Positions 26,863 to 35,594 of a DNA stretch of 45,162 nt are shown here, piece after piece (position 1 is the stretch's first letter; every line of letters starts with the position of its first letter). The notes below the pieces were generated by a model that worked only from the letters and a program-made list of their open reading frames with translations, was not told where the DNA came from and searched no databases. The position numbers and the translations under genes were made by a program. The stretch is from NCBI GenBank assembly GCA_934271365.1, contig CAKQRI010000011.1, positions 1-45,162 of the forward strand, in the 5' to 3' direction. The DNA comes from an uncultured Spirochaetales bacterium. Lineage in GTDB: Bacteria > Spirochaetota > Spirochaetia > Sphaerochaetales > Sphaerochaetaceae.

Positions 26863-28140
26863 CTATGGTCCCAATGTTCCAATCGGGACGACAAGAACAC
26901 CATCGGTTCTGCGGTATGCAGAATCACCATTTGCTGTTAATACCATAAGAAATGATGGCTTCTTCATTTTATCTGTATCAATTTTTCCTGCTAGCTTCTT
27001 AAGGGATTCGGCACCTTCTTCAATAAGCTTATCTCCACCAAGCTTAATCTCAATGAGTCCATAATATCCATTTCTACAATGAATAACTGCATCGCATTCT
27101 AATCCGCTCTTATCTCTATAGTGATACACAGATGCATCCAAATCATCCGAATACACCCTAAGATCTCTAATAGCCATTGTTTCGAAAAGAAATCCCATAG
27201 TTTCCAAATCATCTAATAGGTTTTCAGGCCCTATCCCAAGAGCTGCAGTAGCAATAGAAGGATCTACGTAATACCGTGTATCTGACGTTCGTATTGCTGT
27301 TTTAGAACGAAGATTAGGATTCCATGCCTCCATATCTTCAATCACAAAAATCTTCTGCAGAGCCTTTATATATGAAGATACTGTTTTATTGCTTGGATCT
27401 ACTCCCTCATTATTTTTAAGATCTGCTATTATTGTATCAATGGAAACCTGTCCTCCCTGACATCTAGCGTAAGATCGCATCAAACGTTTTACATAACCAT
27501 TGTCTTTCTTAATTCCATCTACTCTTGAAATATCCTCTTTAACAACAGCATCATAGTAATCGATTGCCTGCTGAAGTGCGATATCTTCAGGAACTCCTAG
27601 AGACATAGGCCAACCACCCCTGCAGATTAAAAAAGAAATATCTTTTAATGATAAATCCGATGAAGCTCGTATTTTTCCTTCTGAGTCACTGAAAAGCTTT
27701 AATAAGCTGACTTTGCCAGATGACTCACCTGATTCATAAAGACTCATTGGGCGCATCTTCAACCAACTAAACCGTCCGGTTCCAGTATGCTTGATTTCAT
27801 CTGAGTTTGAAGGCACAGCAGATCCTGTGAGTATATATAATCCAAACGCCCTCCTGTGGTCTACAGAAAATCGTATTGCATCCCATAGCTTTGGAGCAAT
27901 CTGCCACTCATCAATGAGTCGAGGATTGCTACCTTCCAATAACGATTCTGGATCTGTATCTGCACGCATCAGATTCTGCCGCATCCGACTTGGCTCATCC
28001 ATATACAGAATACTTGAAGCTGCATGTTCTGCAGTTGTTGTCTTACCGCACCACTTTGTGCCTTCAATTAATACAGCACCTTTACTTCGGAGTTTTTTCT
28101 GAAGGAGATTGTCAGCAATTCTCCTCTTGTAATCATTCAT
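26863..28140 (-). CDS. AAA ATPase with DUF4143 nuclease-like C-terminus
   Basis: 425 aa. Walker A is GTKWCGKTT (about 27-35), Walker B is RLIDEWQ and sensor-like LTGSAVP follows; the C-terminal DUF4143 part has YRDKSGLECDAVI and YGLIEIKLGG, the D...ExK pattern of PD-(D/E)XK nuclease folds. Such proteins are common, mobile and poorly understood in gut bacteria; roles in stress or genome defence have been proposed but not settled. The start is ATG 28140 with AAGG eight bases upstream, not the TTG at 28155. Three 23-bp iterons lie immediately upstream and probably act as its operator. Confidence 0.9.
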   Translation of the reverse strand: MNDYKRRIADNLLQKKLRSKGAVLIEGTKWCGKTTTAEHAASSILYMDEPSRMRQNLMRADTDPESLLEGSNPRLIDEWQIAPKLWDAIRFSVDHRRAFGLYILTGSAVPSNSDEIKHTGTGRFSWLKMRPMSLYESGESSGKVSLLKLFSDSEGKIRASSDLSLKDISFLICRGGWPMSLGVPEDIALQQAIDYYDAVVKEDISRVDGIKKDNGYVKRLMRSYARCQGGQVSIDTIIADLKNNEGVDPSNKTVSSYIKALQKIFVIEDMEAWNPNLRSKTAIRTSDTRYYVDPSIATAALGIGPENLLDDLETMGFLFETMAIRDLRVYSDDLDASVYHYRDKSGLECDAVIHCRNGYYGLIEIKLGGDKLIEEGAESLKKLAGKIDTDKMKKPSFLMVLTANGDSAYRRTDGVLVVPIGTLGP

Positions 28141-28173
28141 TGTACTTACCTTCAATGCTTAGATTACCATATT

Positions 28174-28236
28174 GATTCCTAATTTGGCAACTTTTCGATT
28201 CCTAATTTGGCGATATTTTGATTCCTAATTTGGCAA
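28174..28236. repeat. Three 23-bp iterons upstream of the DUF4143 ATPase
   Basis: GATTCCTAATTTGGC occurs at 28174, 28197 and 28220 or within a base of these, each 23 bases apart, with AT-rich fillers between. On the minus strand they read GCCAAATTAGGAATC and end about 35 bases before the ATPase ATG, overlapping a possible -35 (TTGCCA). Regular phasing of about two helical turns fits cooperative binding of a protein, perhaps the ATPase itself. Confidence 0.85.
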
Positions 28237-28244
28237 AATACATT

Positions 28245-28531
28245 TCACATAGTGTAGGAATAAACTGCCTGAAAAAAACAATGCGGAACAGCATTACTTG
28301 AATATGTTTTTGAAGAGCCTAGATTAGATTCAATCATTGCTTTCACGGTTTTAAGAAGAAATCTGCCGCATTAGTATCAGACAGTTTTAAGCTCATTATG
28401 ATTCCTTGACAACGCTTTTCTCTTATGTCTATACTATCTAAGCTTTTAAGAATTAATAAGATCTTGTGAAGAAAAGCAGGATCCTTTTGTAATAATAGAG
28501 GCTCTAAAAAAGAGTCCATCAGGGAGTAATA
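28245..28531. other. Intergenic stretch between ATPase operator and infA
   Basis: The stretch from the iterons to infA holds the infA promoter and leader in its right half. In the left half (28260-28400) I see only a 30-codon minus-strand frame (28245-28337) without ribosome site or recognisable product, possibly decayed coding sequence. No RNA gene is recognised. Confidence 0.4.
28406..28435 (+). promoter_or_regulatory. infA promoter
   Basis: Consensus TTGACA (28406-28411), 18-base spacer, TATACT (28430-28435). The leader is about 90 bases and includes a small hairpin (GGCTCT/AGAGTC) before the ribosome site AGGGAG. Confidence 0.8.
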
Positions 28532-28750
28532 ATGGCAAAAGAAGAAGCAATCGAGGTTGAGGGAGTCGTAAAGGAAGCCCTACCAAACACAATGTTCCGT
28601 GTTGAGTTATCAAACAAGCTGGTTATCCTGGCTCATCTCTCAGGTAAAATGAGAAAGCACTATATCAGAATCGTTCCAGGAGATACCGTAAAAGTCGAAC
28701 TCAGCCCATACGATCTTTCAAAAGGCAGAATCATCTATCGCGAACGCTAA
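28532..28750 (+). CDS. infA: Translation initiation factor IF-1
   Basis: 72 aa, the family length. MAKEEAIEVEGVVKEALPN, HLSGKMRKHYIRI and VKVELSPYDLSKGRI are the S1-like OB-fold signature of IF-1, which binds the ribosomal A site region of the 30S subunit and aids IF-2 and IF-3. AGGGAG precedes the ATG. It stands alone under a strong promoter, not inside a ribosomal-protein operon. Its stop overlaps that of the convergent Smr gene by three bases. Confidence 0.97.
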   Translation: MAKEEAIEVEGVVKEALPNTMFRVELSNKLVILAHLSGKMRKHYIRIVPGDTVKVELSPYDLSKGRIIYRER

Positions 28751-30192
28751 GCCTTAAGTATAATCCAGAGCGCTCCAGAGCCACCGGCATTCTGAGGAGC
28801 GCTTTTTTTCTCACTCACAAGGCCTGATTCATCAAGTATTCTATCCGCAACAGCCCTCAGGATTCCGATACCATCTTCACTGTGGAGTCCCTTTCCTGTG
28901 ATTATGGAAATCTTCCTGATTCCATTTTCTGTGCATTCTGATAGAAAATCCCTTATTGCTGTCTCGGCCTCACTCTGCGTAAGCTGATGCAGATCAAGCG
29001 TTGCCTGAGGCTTCATCATTCTAAGCTTTGATATTGTAAGAGGAGCCTTTGCCTTATTCTGCTCACCCTTCTCTTTCATGATATCATCAAATGTCTTTAC
29101 TTCTTCATAGCTATCAAGAATCTTTGAAAACTCTACAGATGGCTTATAATGCTCAGTTTTAGGTATCTCAGGAAGAGCTGCATCTGCATGAATCTCTTCA
29201 CGCTTGAATGATTCATTCCTGCCGAATATAGACCAAGCAGCCCCTGGAGCTCTTTTTTCATCTTCGCTTTCATTCAGGAAAAGAGAGCTTGTCTCTATCT
29301 TTTCGGCCATTTCGTTGGCTTCAGTAATAGGAATAACAGGTTCATTCTTTTTCATGGAAGCCCTTTCATCAAAAGCTGATAGGATTTCAGAAAAATCCTT
29401 CTTAGGTTCATAAGATGAAAGCTTCGGAGCTTTTTGAGATTCCTTCACAGCTTCGGACTTCGCCTCTTCTTTTATAGGCCTTACAAAAGAATCATTGCCA
29501 CCAAGGACTGACCAAGCAGCAGAAGGATCTCTCGTCCACTCTGAATCCTCCTTGAAAAGAGATTCAGAAAGAGGCTTCTCTCTGATTTCTTCCTTTGCCT
29601 GATTCCTATTTTCTGTCTCCGGATGCGCTTTCTTCTCATCTTTATGTTCAAAAGAAGAGAGAATTGAGCCGAAATCCTGAGAAGGCGCATAAGCCTTGCT
29701 CTTCCTTTCATAGGTCTGAGATGAAGCGCTATTAGCTTTTGCTTCTTTTTTCTTCTGCCCCTGAGGCTTCTTCTCTTCTTTCTTAATCGGAGTTCCTTCA
29801 TATTCCGAAAGAATCGCCTCAAATGACTTTGTCGGCTTATATCCGCTTTTCTTCTGGTCCTTGCTTTTCTTTATATTCCTGGAATCAGTACCTTCCCACT
29901 GAGCAAGAATTGATCCGAAATCTGACTTCTTCTCTGCAATCTTCTTTTTCTGGCTTTTTGGCATGGAGAAAGGATTGCCTGTATGCTCATATGAAAAAAG
30001 AATATCAGCAAACGAGGCATTGGGATTATACCCCTGAACAATCTCTGAGGGCTTCTTTGGCTGTACTTTCCTTACCGGCTTTGGCTCTTCCTTCTTCTCT
30101 TTCAGAACAATGCCACTGAATGGGTTATCTTCTTTTATCTCATCATTAAGACGTCTTTTTATATTGGCTGAATTAACTTTCTTGTTCTTCAT
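28747..30192 (-). CDS. Smr-domain protein with six-copy short motif repeats
   Basis: 481 aa. The C-terminal Smr domain (~395-481) has TLDLHQLTQSEA, ISIITGKGLHSE and GALWIILKA; Smr domains nick or cleave nucleic acids, including stalled-ribosome mRNA in some proteins. The first ~390 residues are Lys/Glu-rich, predicted disordered, and carry six copies of a 15-residue motif, Y-x-P-(x)3-F-x-x-I-L-x-x-Y/F/W-E/D, at 55-69, ~86-100, 118-132, 168-182, 261-275 and 349-363 (copy 2 lacks the Y-x-P). A second motif with AAWS-x-x-G-x-N-x-SF occurs at about 210-242 and 303-333. The start overlaps the CBS-ACT stop by one base (TGATG), so they are translationally coupled. Confidence 0.88.
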   Translation of the reverse strand: MKNKKVNSANIKRRLNDEIKEDNPFSGIVLKEKKEEPKPVRKVQPKKPSEIVQGYNPNASFADILFSYEHTGNPFSMPKSQKKKIAEKKSDFGSILAQWEGTDSRNIKKSKDQKKSGYKPTKSFEAILSEYEGTPIKKEEKKPQGQKKKEAKANSASSQTYERKSKAYAPSQDFGSILSSFEHKDEKKAHPETENRNQAKEEIREKPLSESLFKEDSEWTRDPSAAWSVLGGNDSFVRPIKEEAKSEAVKESQKAPKLSSYEPKKDFSEILSAFDERASMKKNEPVIPITEANEMAEKIETSSLFLNESEDEKRAPGAAWSIFGRNESFKREEIHADAALPEIPKTEHYKPSVEFSKILDSYEEVKTFDDIMKEKGEQNKAKAPLTISKLRMMKPQATLDLHQLTQSEAETAIRDFLSECTENGIRKISIITGKGLHSEDGIGILRAVADRILDESGLVSEKKSAPQNAGGSGALWIILKA

Positions 30193-30830
30193 CAGACTTC
30201 CCTGATATCTAAAACCTCTACTCCAAGCTTATCAAATAGCTTTATAAGATTATCCTTACTCTCACCCTGAACCTTAAGAGTGCAGATGCCTTCCTCTGAA
30301 CGGCGTATTGTGCCGATTGATACTATATCGATACCGCCTTTTGCGAGTTCTGATGTTATCTCTGCGATAGTGCCTGGCTTATCCTTAACACGAAGGGATA
30401 CACGCACTCCGTAGTGCCTAGCTCCAAAGAGCTCCAAGAGGAATGAGAACATATCATTCTTTGTGATCAGGCCAACTAACGACTGGTCCGAGATTACGGG
30501 AAGGCATGAGACCTCCTTATCAAACATCTCTTTTGCAGCCTGCTCTATAGGAAGATCAGGATCTATCGTAGCAACTTCTGAGCTCATAACATCTTTTACT
30601 GTAAGCTTTGAAATCAGATAAGCCATCTCAGAAAGCGAAGGCTTAGAAGAAAGATCTGGAACAGCTGTTATTATATCTTTTTCTGATATGACTCCAACAA
30701 GCTTACCTCTGCTGTCGAGAACAGGTAGATGATGCACAGCTTCTCTTTCCATCAGCTCGCTCACTTCATATATATTGTCTGCTTCTCTGCAGGTTATCGG
30801 GTGCTTTGTCATACATTCCTGAACTGTCAT
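30192..30830 (-). CDS. CBS-pair and ACT domain protein
   Basis: 212 aa from ATG 30830 (MTVQECMTKHPI), chosen because AGAGGA lies upstream and the longer TTG start would leave the ribosome site inside the gene. Two CBS domains (~1-60 and ~75-135; PVLDSRGKLVGVISEKDI and LPVISDQSLVGLITKNDM) are followed by an ACT domain (~145-212; VSLRVKDKPGTIAEITSELA). This AcuB-like architecture usually senses adenine nucleotides and a small ligand such as an amino acid. It is coupled to the Smr gene. Confidence 0.9.
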   Translation of the reverse strand: MTVQECMTKHPITCREADNIYEVSELMEREAVHHLPVLDSRGKLVGVISEKDIITAVPDLSSKPSLSEMAYLISKLTVKDVMSSEVATIDPDLPIEQAAKEMFDKEVSCLPVISDQSLVGLITKNDMFSFLLELFGARHYGVRVSLRVKDKPGTIAEITSELAKGGIDIVSIGTIRRSEEGICTLKVQGESKDNLIKLFDKLGVEVLDIREV

Positions 30831-30946
30831 TCTCAATTCCTCTTTATTCAATTGTAATTAGAATCAGGCTCAAAGAAAAGACTATATACAGCCCTAAATC
30901 CCAGGCTACTGACCTAGAGATGGAAATCGAAGCATATCATCAGAAT

Positions 30947-30981
30947 GAAAAGCAGTGCATTAACTCTATTTGTGCACTGCT
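30947..30981 (-). terminator. Terminator for topA transcription, antisense side of the tRNA
   Basis: Perfect 9-bp arms AGCAGTGCA/TGCACTGCT with a 13-base loop. On the minus strand the stem is followed by TTTTCATTC. The only minus-strand gene just upstream is topA, so its transcript would run through the tRNA antisense before ending here. Confidence 0.6.
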
Positions 30982-30983
30982 AC

Positions 30984-31011
30984 TTGAAATTGTTTCTCAT
31001 ACTAGTTAAAT
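30984..31011 (+). promoter_or_regulatory. tRNA-Arg promoter
   Basis: TTGAAA (30984-30989), 16-base spacer, TTAAAT (31006-31011), about 25 bases before the tRNA 5' end. Confidence 0.55.
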
Positions 31012-31013
31012 TG

Positions 31014-31034
31014 TTAATGGAATTTTTCCATTAA
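31014..31034 (+). promoter_or_regulatory. Perfect hairpin in the pre-tRNA leader
   Basis: TTAATGGAA and TTCCATTAA are perfect reverse complements around TTT, ending two bases before the tRNA. It would fold in the 5' leader removed by RNase P. Confidence 0.6.
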
Positions 31035-31036
31035 TT

Positions 31037-31110
<74 letters not shown>

Positions 31111-31118
31111 ATTTTTTA

Positions 31119-33821
31119 TTAACCTCTTCTCTTTCTATATGCAGTCTTAGCCTTAGGAACATATGAAGAGACAATCTCTGAAACGGATTCTTCTGTAAGC
31201 TTTGATATATCCTTCTTATAATCCGAAGGCAGCGGTATATTTTCAGAGCCTCTCTTCAGGTATGGACCGAACTTACCATCAAGCAGATGAACTTCTTCTC
31301 CATTGATGCTGAATGTCTGAAGTGCATCCAGGCTCTTCTCTTCGGTATTTCCCTCAAGGGTCTTGATCACATCATCTTCTGTGAGTGCTGAGATATCCTT
31401 CTTAAATGCCTTAGGCAGAGGATAATTCTTACCGTCATATTTAAGATAGAAGCCATAGCGTCCAGAGGCAACCTCAGCGCTCTTATCCTTATATATGAAA
31501 ACTGGAAGAGATTCACTCTGACCAATAATCAGGCTATCTGCATTGAATGTCAGAGGATTACTGACTCTGGCATTATGGCCTTTATACGAAGCATAGAATC
31601 CATAAGGACCTGAACGGAGAACAACCTCATTCCCATCGCTATCCTGACCAACAGTCTTCGGCAGCTCAAAAAGAAGTTCAATGAACTCTTCAGAGGCATT
31701 CTCCGCCTTATCCTTTGTCCTAGGCCACTGAGCATTCTTCCCATCAGATATGCGTACAAGATACTCGCCATAGCGGCCGCTCTTCAGCTCATATTTATCA
31801 TAAAGGACAGTTGAGGTCTCTTCTGGAAAGAGTATTGATGCAGCATCACTGTCCTGGAATGTTCCAGGAAAATACTTCTTCTCATCAATTGATGCCATGC
31901 GGGTCTTTCCTGTTTCCTTGTCTATAAAATCAGATGCCAGATATGGACCGAATTTTCCAGTTCTTATCTCATAATTGACAACAGCATCGCCTTCATTGAA
32001 AGAGTATTTCAGATCAGGAATGATAAGGTTCTTTACATCACCTGGAGCCGTAGTGCTTTTTGCTATTGAGAGATCCTTCTCCAGTCCATCCATCTTATCT
32101 GAACCGAACCAGAAATCCCTAAGGTACTCACTTTTATCCTCCTTGCCTTCTGCTATCTCATCAAGGCCAGCTTCCATGGTCTTAGTGAAATCATAGCCGA
32201 TATATAGGCTGAAAGCCTTCTCTAGGAATGCATCTACAAAGAATCCAGTGAATGTCGGAACAAGAGACTGTCCATCACGGATGATATAATGCCTATCAAG
32301 AAGCGTTGATATTATAGTCGCATAAGTGCTAGGCCTTCCAATCTCCTCACTTTCAAGAGTCTTGACTAGAGTAGCTTCATTATATCTTGCTGGAGGCTGT
32401 GTAGTATGGCTCTTTGCTTCGCTCTTCTCTATTAATACGCTGTCCCCAGCTGAAAGCGATGGCAGGAGTCCTTCCTTATCTTCCTCATCATCCCCGTCAG
32501 AAGCTGCTTCATAGAGGATTCTGAAGCCCTTGAATGTAATCACTGTACCAGTTGCAGTGAAATAATAGTCATCCTTCCTGAGAGAAAGAGTCGTTACAGC
32601 CTTCTCTGCATCTCTCATCTGAGTGCTTAAAGTCCGCTGCCAGATCAGAGTATAGAGCTTGAGCTCATCACCAGTAAGTCCAGTCTCCTTAGGAGTCCTC
32701 ATATAATCGCCAGAAGGCCTGATTGCCTCATGAGCTTCCTGTGCGCCCAGAGTCTTTGCTTTGTAATTTCTAGGAACAGGAGAAAGATATTCCTCACCAT
32801 AAAGGGATGCAACACCAGCACGGGATGCTCTGATGCATTCATCAGAGAGGTTCGGGGAATCTGTTCTCATGTATGTGATAAAGCCGTTCTCATATAAGCG
32901 CTGAGCAATCATCATGATCTCTCTAGCACCTTTATGAAGCCGCCTTGTAGCATCCTGCTGGAGTGTAGAAGTCGTGAAAGGCATCTGAGGTCGCTCTATC
33001 TTATCCTGATGTATAACACTCTCAACTGCAGCATCACTGCCTTCTATGCTCTCTTTGATTTTCGCAGCATCATCTACACTGAGAACAATCGCATCTTTCT
33101 TCTTCAGCTCTCCAGATTCCTTATCATAAGATGAAGCTGATGCAACTTTATTCTTCCCGATTGCTGTAAGTGTTGCAGGAAACTCTGTTCCTGAATAGTC
33201 CATCACTGTCTCAACTGAATAGTAATCGGATTTCCTATAAAGCCTTCTCTTCTTCTCTTTCTCAACAATCATCTTCAAAGCTGGGGACTGAACACGTCCA
33301 GCGCTGTATTTCGCACCAAGCTTCTGAGAGAGAAGAGGAGATATTCCGTACCCCTGAAGCCTATCTATTGTACGCCTTGCTTCCTGAGCTCTCACAAGAT
33401 TTATATCAATCTCACGGCAGTTATCAAAGGCTGCGAGGATTGCCTTCTTTGTAATTTCATGGAAGACCATTCTATAAACAGGAACTGTTGGCTTAAGCTG
33501 ATTTAGGAGATGCCATGCAATTGACTCTCCTTCTCTATCCTCATCACTTGCAAGAATAAGCTGTTCGGACTTCTTCAGAAGCTTCTTCATATCAGCAAGA
33601 AGCGCTTCCTTACCATCCACAATCACATAATCAAGCCTAAAATCATTATTTACATCAACACCATACATCCCATCCTTCGAATCAGGATTTGGATTAAGGT
33701 CTACAACATGGCCCTTTGATGCCACTACCTGGCATGTTGAAGGCAGGTACTTCTTTATTGTATTTGCTTTTGTCGGTGATTCAACGATGATCAGACTTTT
33801 CTTATTCCTGTCAGCGATCAT
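31119..33821 (-). CDS. topA: DNA topoisomerase I
   Basis: 900 aa type IA topoisomerase relaxing negative supercoils. Toprim motifs E14 in IIVESPTKA and D93/D95/E97 in SDEDREGE; catalytic Y317 in GFITYMRTDSPNLS; AHEAIRPS follows. The C-terminal ~300 residues contain at least five topoisomerase C-terminal repeats (KFGPYLASD, RYGEYLVRI, GPYGFYASY, GRYGFYLKY, KFGPYLKR) and no Cys, so the zinc fingers of the E. coli enzyme are absent. It ends in a basic tail (RKRRG). AGGAGG lies four bases before ATG 33821. The secreted-protein gene ends eight bases upstream, so the two are probably cotranscribed. Confidence 0.97.
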   Translation of the reverse strand: MIADRNKKSLIIVESPTKANTIKKYLPSTCQVVASKGHVVDLNPNPDSKDGMYGVDVNNDFRLDYVIVDGKEALLADMKKLLKKSEQLILASDEDREGESIAWHLLNQLKPTVPVYRMVFHEITKKAILAAFDNCREIDINLVRAQEARRTIDRLQGYGISPLLSQKLGAKYSAGRVQSPALKMIVEKEKKRRLYRKSDYYSVETVMDYSGTEFPATLTAIGKNKVASASSYDKESGELKKKDAIVLSVDDAAKIKESIEGSDAAVESVIHQDKIERPQMPFTTSTLQQDATRRLHKGAREIMMIAQRLYENGFITYMRTDSPNLSDECIRASRAGVASLYGEEYLSPVPRNYKAKTLGAQEAHEAIRPSGDYMRTPKETGLTGDELKLYTLIWQRTLSTQMRDAEKAVTTLSLRKDDYYFTATGTVITFKGFRILYEAASDGDDEEDKEGLLPSLSAGDSVLIEKSEAKSHTTQPPARYNEATLVKTLESEEIGRPSTYATIISTLLDRHYIIRDGQSLVPTFTGFFVDAFLEKAFSLYIGYDFTKTMEAGLDEIAEGKEDKSEYLRDFWFGSDKMDGLEKDLSIAKSTTAPGDVKNLIIPDLKYSFNEGDAVVNYEIRTGKFGPYLASDFIDKETGKTRMASIDEKKYFPGTFQDSDAASILFPEETSTVLYDKYELKSGRYGEYLVRISDGKNAQWPRTKDKAENASEEFIELLFELPKTVGQDSDGNEVVLRSGPYGFYASYKGHNARVSNPLTFNADSLIIGQSESLPVFIYKDKSAEVASGRYGFYLKYDGKNYPLPKAFKKDISALTEDDVIKTLEGNTEEKSLDALQTFSINGEEVHLLDGKFGPYLKRGSENIPLPSDYKKDISKLTEESVSEIVSSYVPKAKTAYRKRRG

Positions 33822-33829
33822 TGTTCCTC

Positions 33830-34645
33830 CTAGTCTATTTTCTCTAAGATGAAAGCATCACCCTCTCCTGGATTAGGATTCTTGAACAGTGCATTATCTA
33901 CAATGCTCTGCTCTGATTCGGTCTTGAATTCCAGATACATCCTGCCATCTTTCTCGAACAGTCTGTAGCTGCTTTCTGTGTCGAAAATAAAAGAGAGCGC
34001 GCTTGTTTGAATGTAAGCGCTTGTGAAGTCCCTGTCAATGACTATCTTTGAAATTTTCCATTTTGAAGGAGTCATCGATGATGTATTGAAAAGTCCGGCA
34101 TTGGTCCTATATGAGATTCCTCCAATGCTATCCTCTTTATATTTATGCCATATATTTGCATCTTCAGAACCAAATGGGAAAAGAGGGAAAATCTTGATCT
34201 CCTTCCCATCTATAATAAGGAATACCTCATTGTACTGACCATAAGATGCATCTGTTACAGCCTTTATCCTCATCCGGATTTCCCTTACCTTGCCTTTATT
34301 ATTGTGAGTTGTCTTATTCTCCCATAGATATGTGCCATCCCAGCTTGTTGTTGCAGCATTTAGCCATATGCTATCAAGTGTGTTATTGCTCCCATCTCTT
34401 GCCGCAATGGCAAATGAATAGCTTTTATCTGAATCAAGCGAAGATGCAAGATATGAAGAGGATGAGCTATCAAGACGCACTACGAAATCCTGTCCATTAT
34501 ATATATCATAATAGAGAGCACCATCAACGCTGCTCCATGAAAGATATACAGATGTCGGATGAGACTCTGCATGCCCTGCCATTGACGCATAAAGGGTCGA
34601 TGCAGCAATGAAAACAATCAGTGAAAGTAAAAATTTTCTTATCAT
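33830..34645 (-). CDS. Secreted protein with fibronectin III-like domain
   Basis: 271 aa. A signal peptide (MIRKFLLSLIVFIAASTLYA) ends at an Ala site. Residues ~30-95 resemble a fibronectin type III fold (VYLSWSSVDGALYYDIYNG; YSFAIAARDGSNN). The rest, with WENKTTHNNKGKVREIRM and FLIIDGKEIKIFPLFPFG, is a beta-rich region I do not recognise. Probably periplasmic or surface exposed. It precedes topA in the same transcript, an odd pairing with no obvious functional link. No ribosome site is visible before ATG 34645. Confidence 0.7.
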   Translation of the reverse strand: MIRKFLLSLIVFIAASTLYASMAGHAESHPTSVYLSWSSVDGALYYDIYNGQDFVVRLDSSSSSYLASSLDSDKSYSFAIAARDGSNNTLDSIWLNAATTSWDGTYLWENKTTHNNKGKVREIRMRIKAVTDASYGQYNEVFLIIDGKEIKIFPLFPFGSEDANIWHKYKEDSIGGISYRTNAGLFNTSSMTPSKWKISKIVIDRDFTSAYIQTSALSFIFDTESSYRLFEKDGRMYLEFKTESEQSIVDNALFKNPNPGEGDAFILEKID

Positions 34646-34832
34646 ATGTCTAGCACTTATATCAAAATCTTTTAAAAGTTATTAATACAGTTTATATAAT
34701 TTTTGTAGGTTATCTAACATTTTAACCCATAATCGTATAATTTCTATCACAACTTTCACAGTAATGTCCACATATCCAATGTTTTTGAGAGGAAAGCTTG
34801 TCGCCATTACAGCTTTAATGTAATCTACTCTT
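34646..34832. other. Divergent promoter region
   Basis: AT-rich 187-base stretch between the secreted-protein gene (minus) and the lipoprotein gene (plus). It holds the lipoprotein promoter at its right end. No other structure is supported. Confidence 0.5.
34798..34826 (+). promoter_or_regulatory. Promoter of the lipoprotein gene, possibly leaderless
   Basis: TTGTCG (34798-34803), 17-base spacer, TAATCT (34821-34826), then six bases to ATG 34833; no ribosome site lies between. Confidence 0.5.
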
Positions 34833-35528
34833 ATGAAAAGAATAACAGTGGCATTAGTTTCTTTATTATTACTTGCATCGTGTACTGTGACTGAGAAGCT
34901 CTCAGTAAATAAGAATGGCAGTGGAACATCATCAAGCGATATAAAAGTAGAGCAGTTCTTCGTTGATGTTCTTGAAGACTTCTCAGAATTCCTTCCTGAT
35001 AGCAACGAATCAATCATGGACAGCGCTATGTCAGGCTTTGCAGGCCAGCTTCAGGGAACAAAATCTGCCTCCGATGTAGCTTTCAGAAAAAACGGGAAGA
35101 ATAATTATAGCCTCTCATTCAGCTATTCATCTATTGAGGCTCTGATCAGAGAACTCGGTGGTACCGACCAGACTCTTTTCAAAGAGACAGCAAATTCACT
35201 GTCGTTCTATGTTGATATAAACAACTTCGAAGAGCTGACAAAGATTGTGCCTTTCCTCGCCGATCCAAACTTTGAGGTATATGGACCGCTATTCAATCAG
35301 GGAACATCTGAATCTGATTATCTTGATATGATCTACTTCCTTCTCGGGGAAGAAGGTCCTGATGCAATATCAAATGGATATGTCTCAATTGATATAACCG
35401 TTCCAGGTTCTATAACAAGCGTAAGCGGCGCAAGAAGAGTGAATCAGAATACTGCAAGATTCTCCTTCCCTATCATAGATTTCCTACTTCTGAGCAAGCC
35501 TCTTACATTCACTGTAAACTGGAAATAA
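34833..35528 (+). CDS. Lipoprotein of unknown function
   Basis: 231 aa. Signal peptide with lipobox LLASC (Cys at residue 17), so membrane-anchored by lipid. The mature part has no recognised domain: SVNKNGSGTSSSDIKVEQFF resembles the start of small spirochaetal lipoproteins with a beta-strand-rich core, and the sequence ends in a hydrophobic strand (PLTFTVNWK). The ATG has no ribosome site and follows a -10 box by six bases. A strong bidirectional terminator lies 35 bases downstream. Confidence 0.8.
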   Translation: MKRITVALVSLLLLASCTVTEKLSVNKNGSGTSSSDIKVEQFFVDVLEDFSEFLPDSNESIMDSAMSGFAGQLQGTKSASDVAFRKNGKNNYSLSFSYSSIEALIRELGGTDQTLFKETANSLSFYVDINNFEELTKIVPFLADPNFEVYGPLFNQGTSESDYLDMIYFLLGEEGPDAISNGYVSIDITVPGSITSVSGARRVNQNTARFSFPIIDFLLLSKPLTFTVNWK

Positions 35529-35562
35529 TAAAAACACTTATAAATCAACAATAAAAAAGCAA

Positions 35563-35594
35563 ATAAGAAAACCCCATCTCTGGGGTTTTCTTAT
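35563..35594. terminator. Strong bidirectional terminator
   Basis: 13-bp perfect stem (ATAAGAAAACCCC / GGGGTTTTCTTAT) with loop ATCTCT. It serves the lipoprotein gene on plus and rpsD on minus. Confidence 0.9.

Noticed and set aside
28174..28236. CRISPR array
   Set aside because: Only three 15-base repeats with 8-base AT-rich fillers; spacers are too short and no cas genes are present.
28245..28337. 30-codon minus-strand frame between ATPase and infA
   Set aside because: No ribosome site and no recognisable product; noted only as possible remnant.
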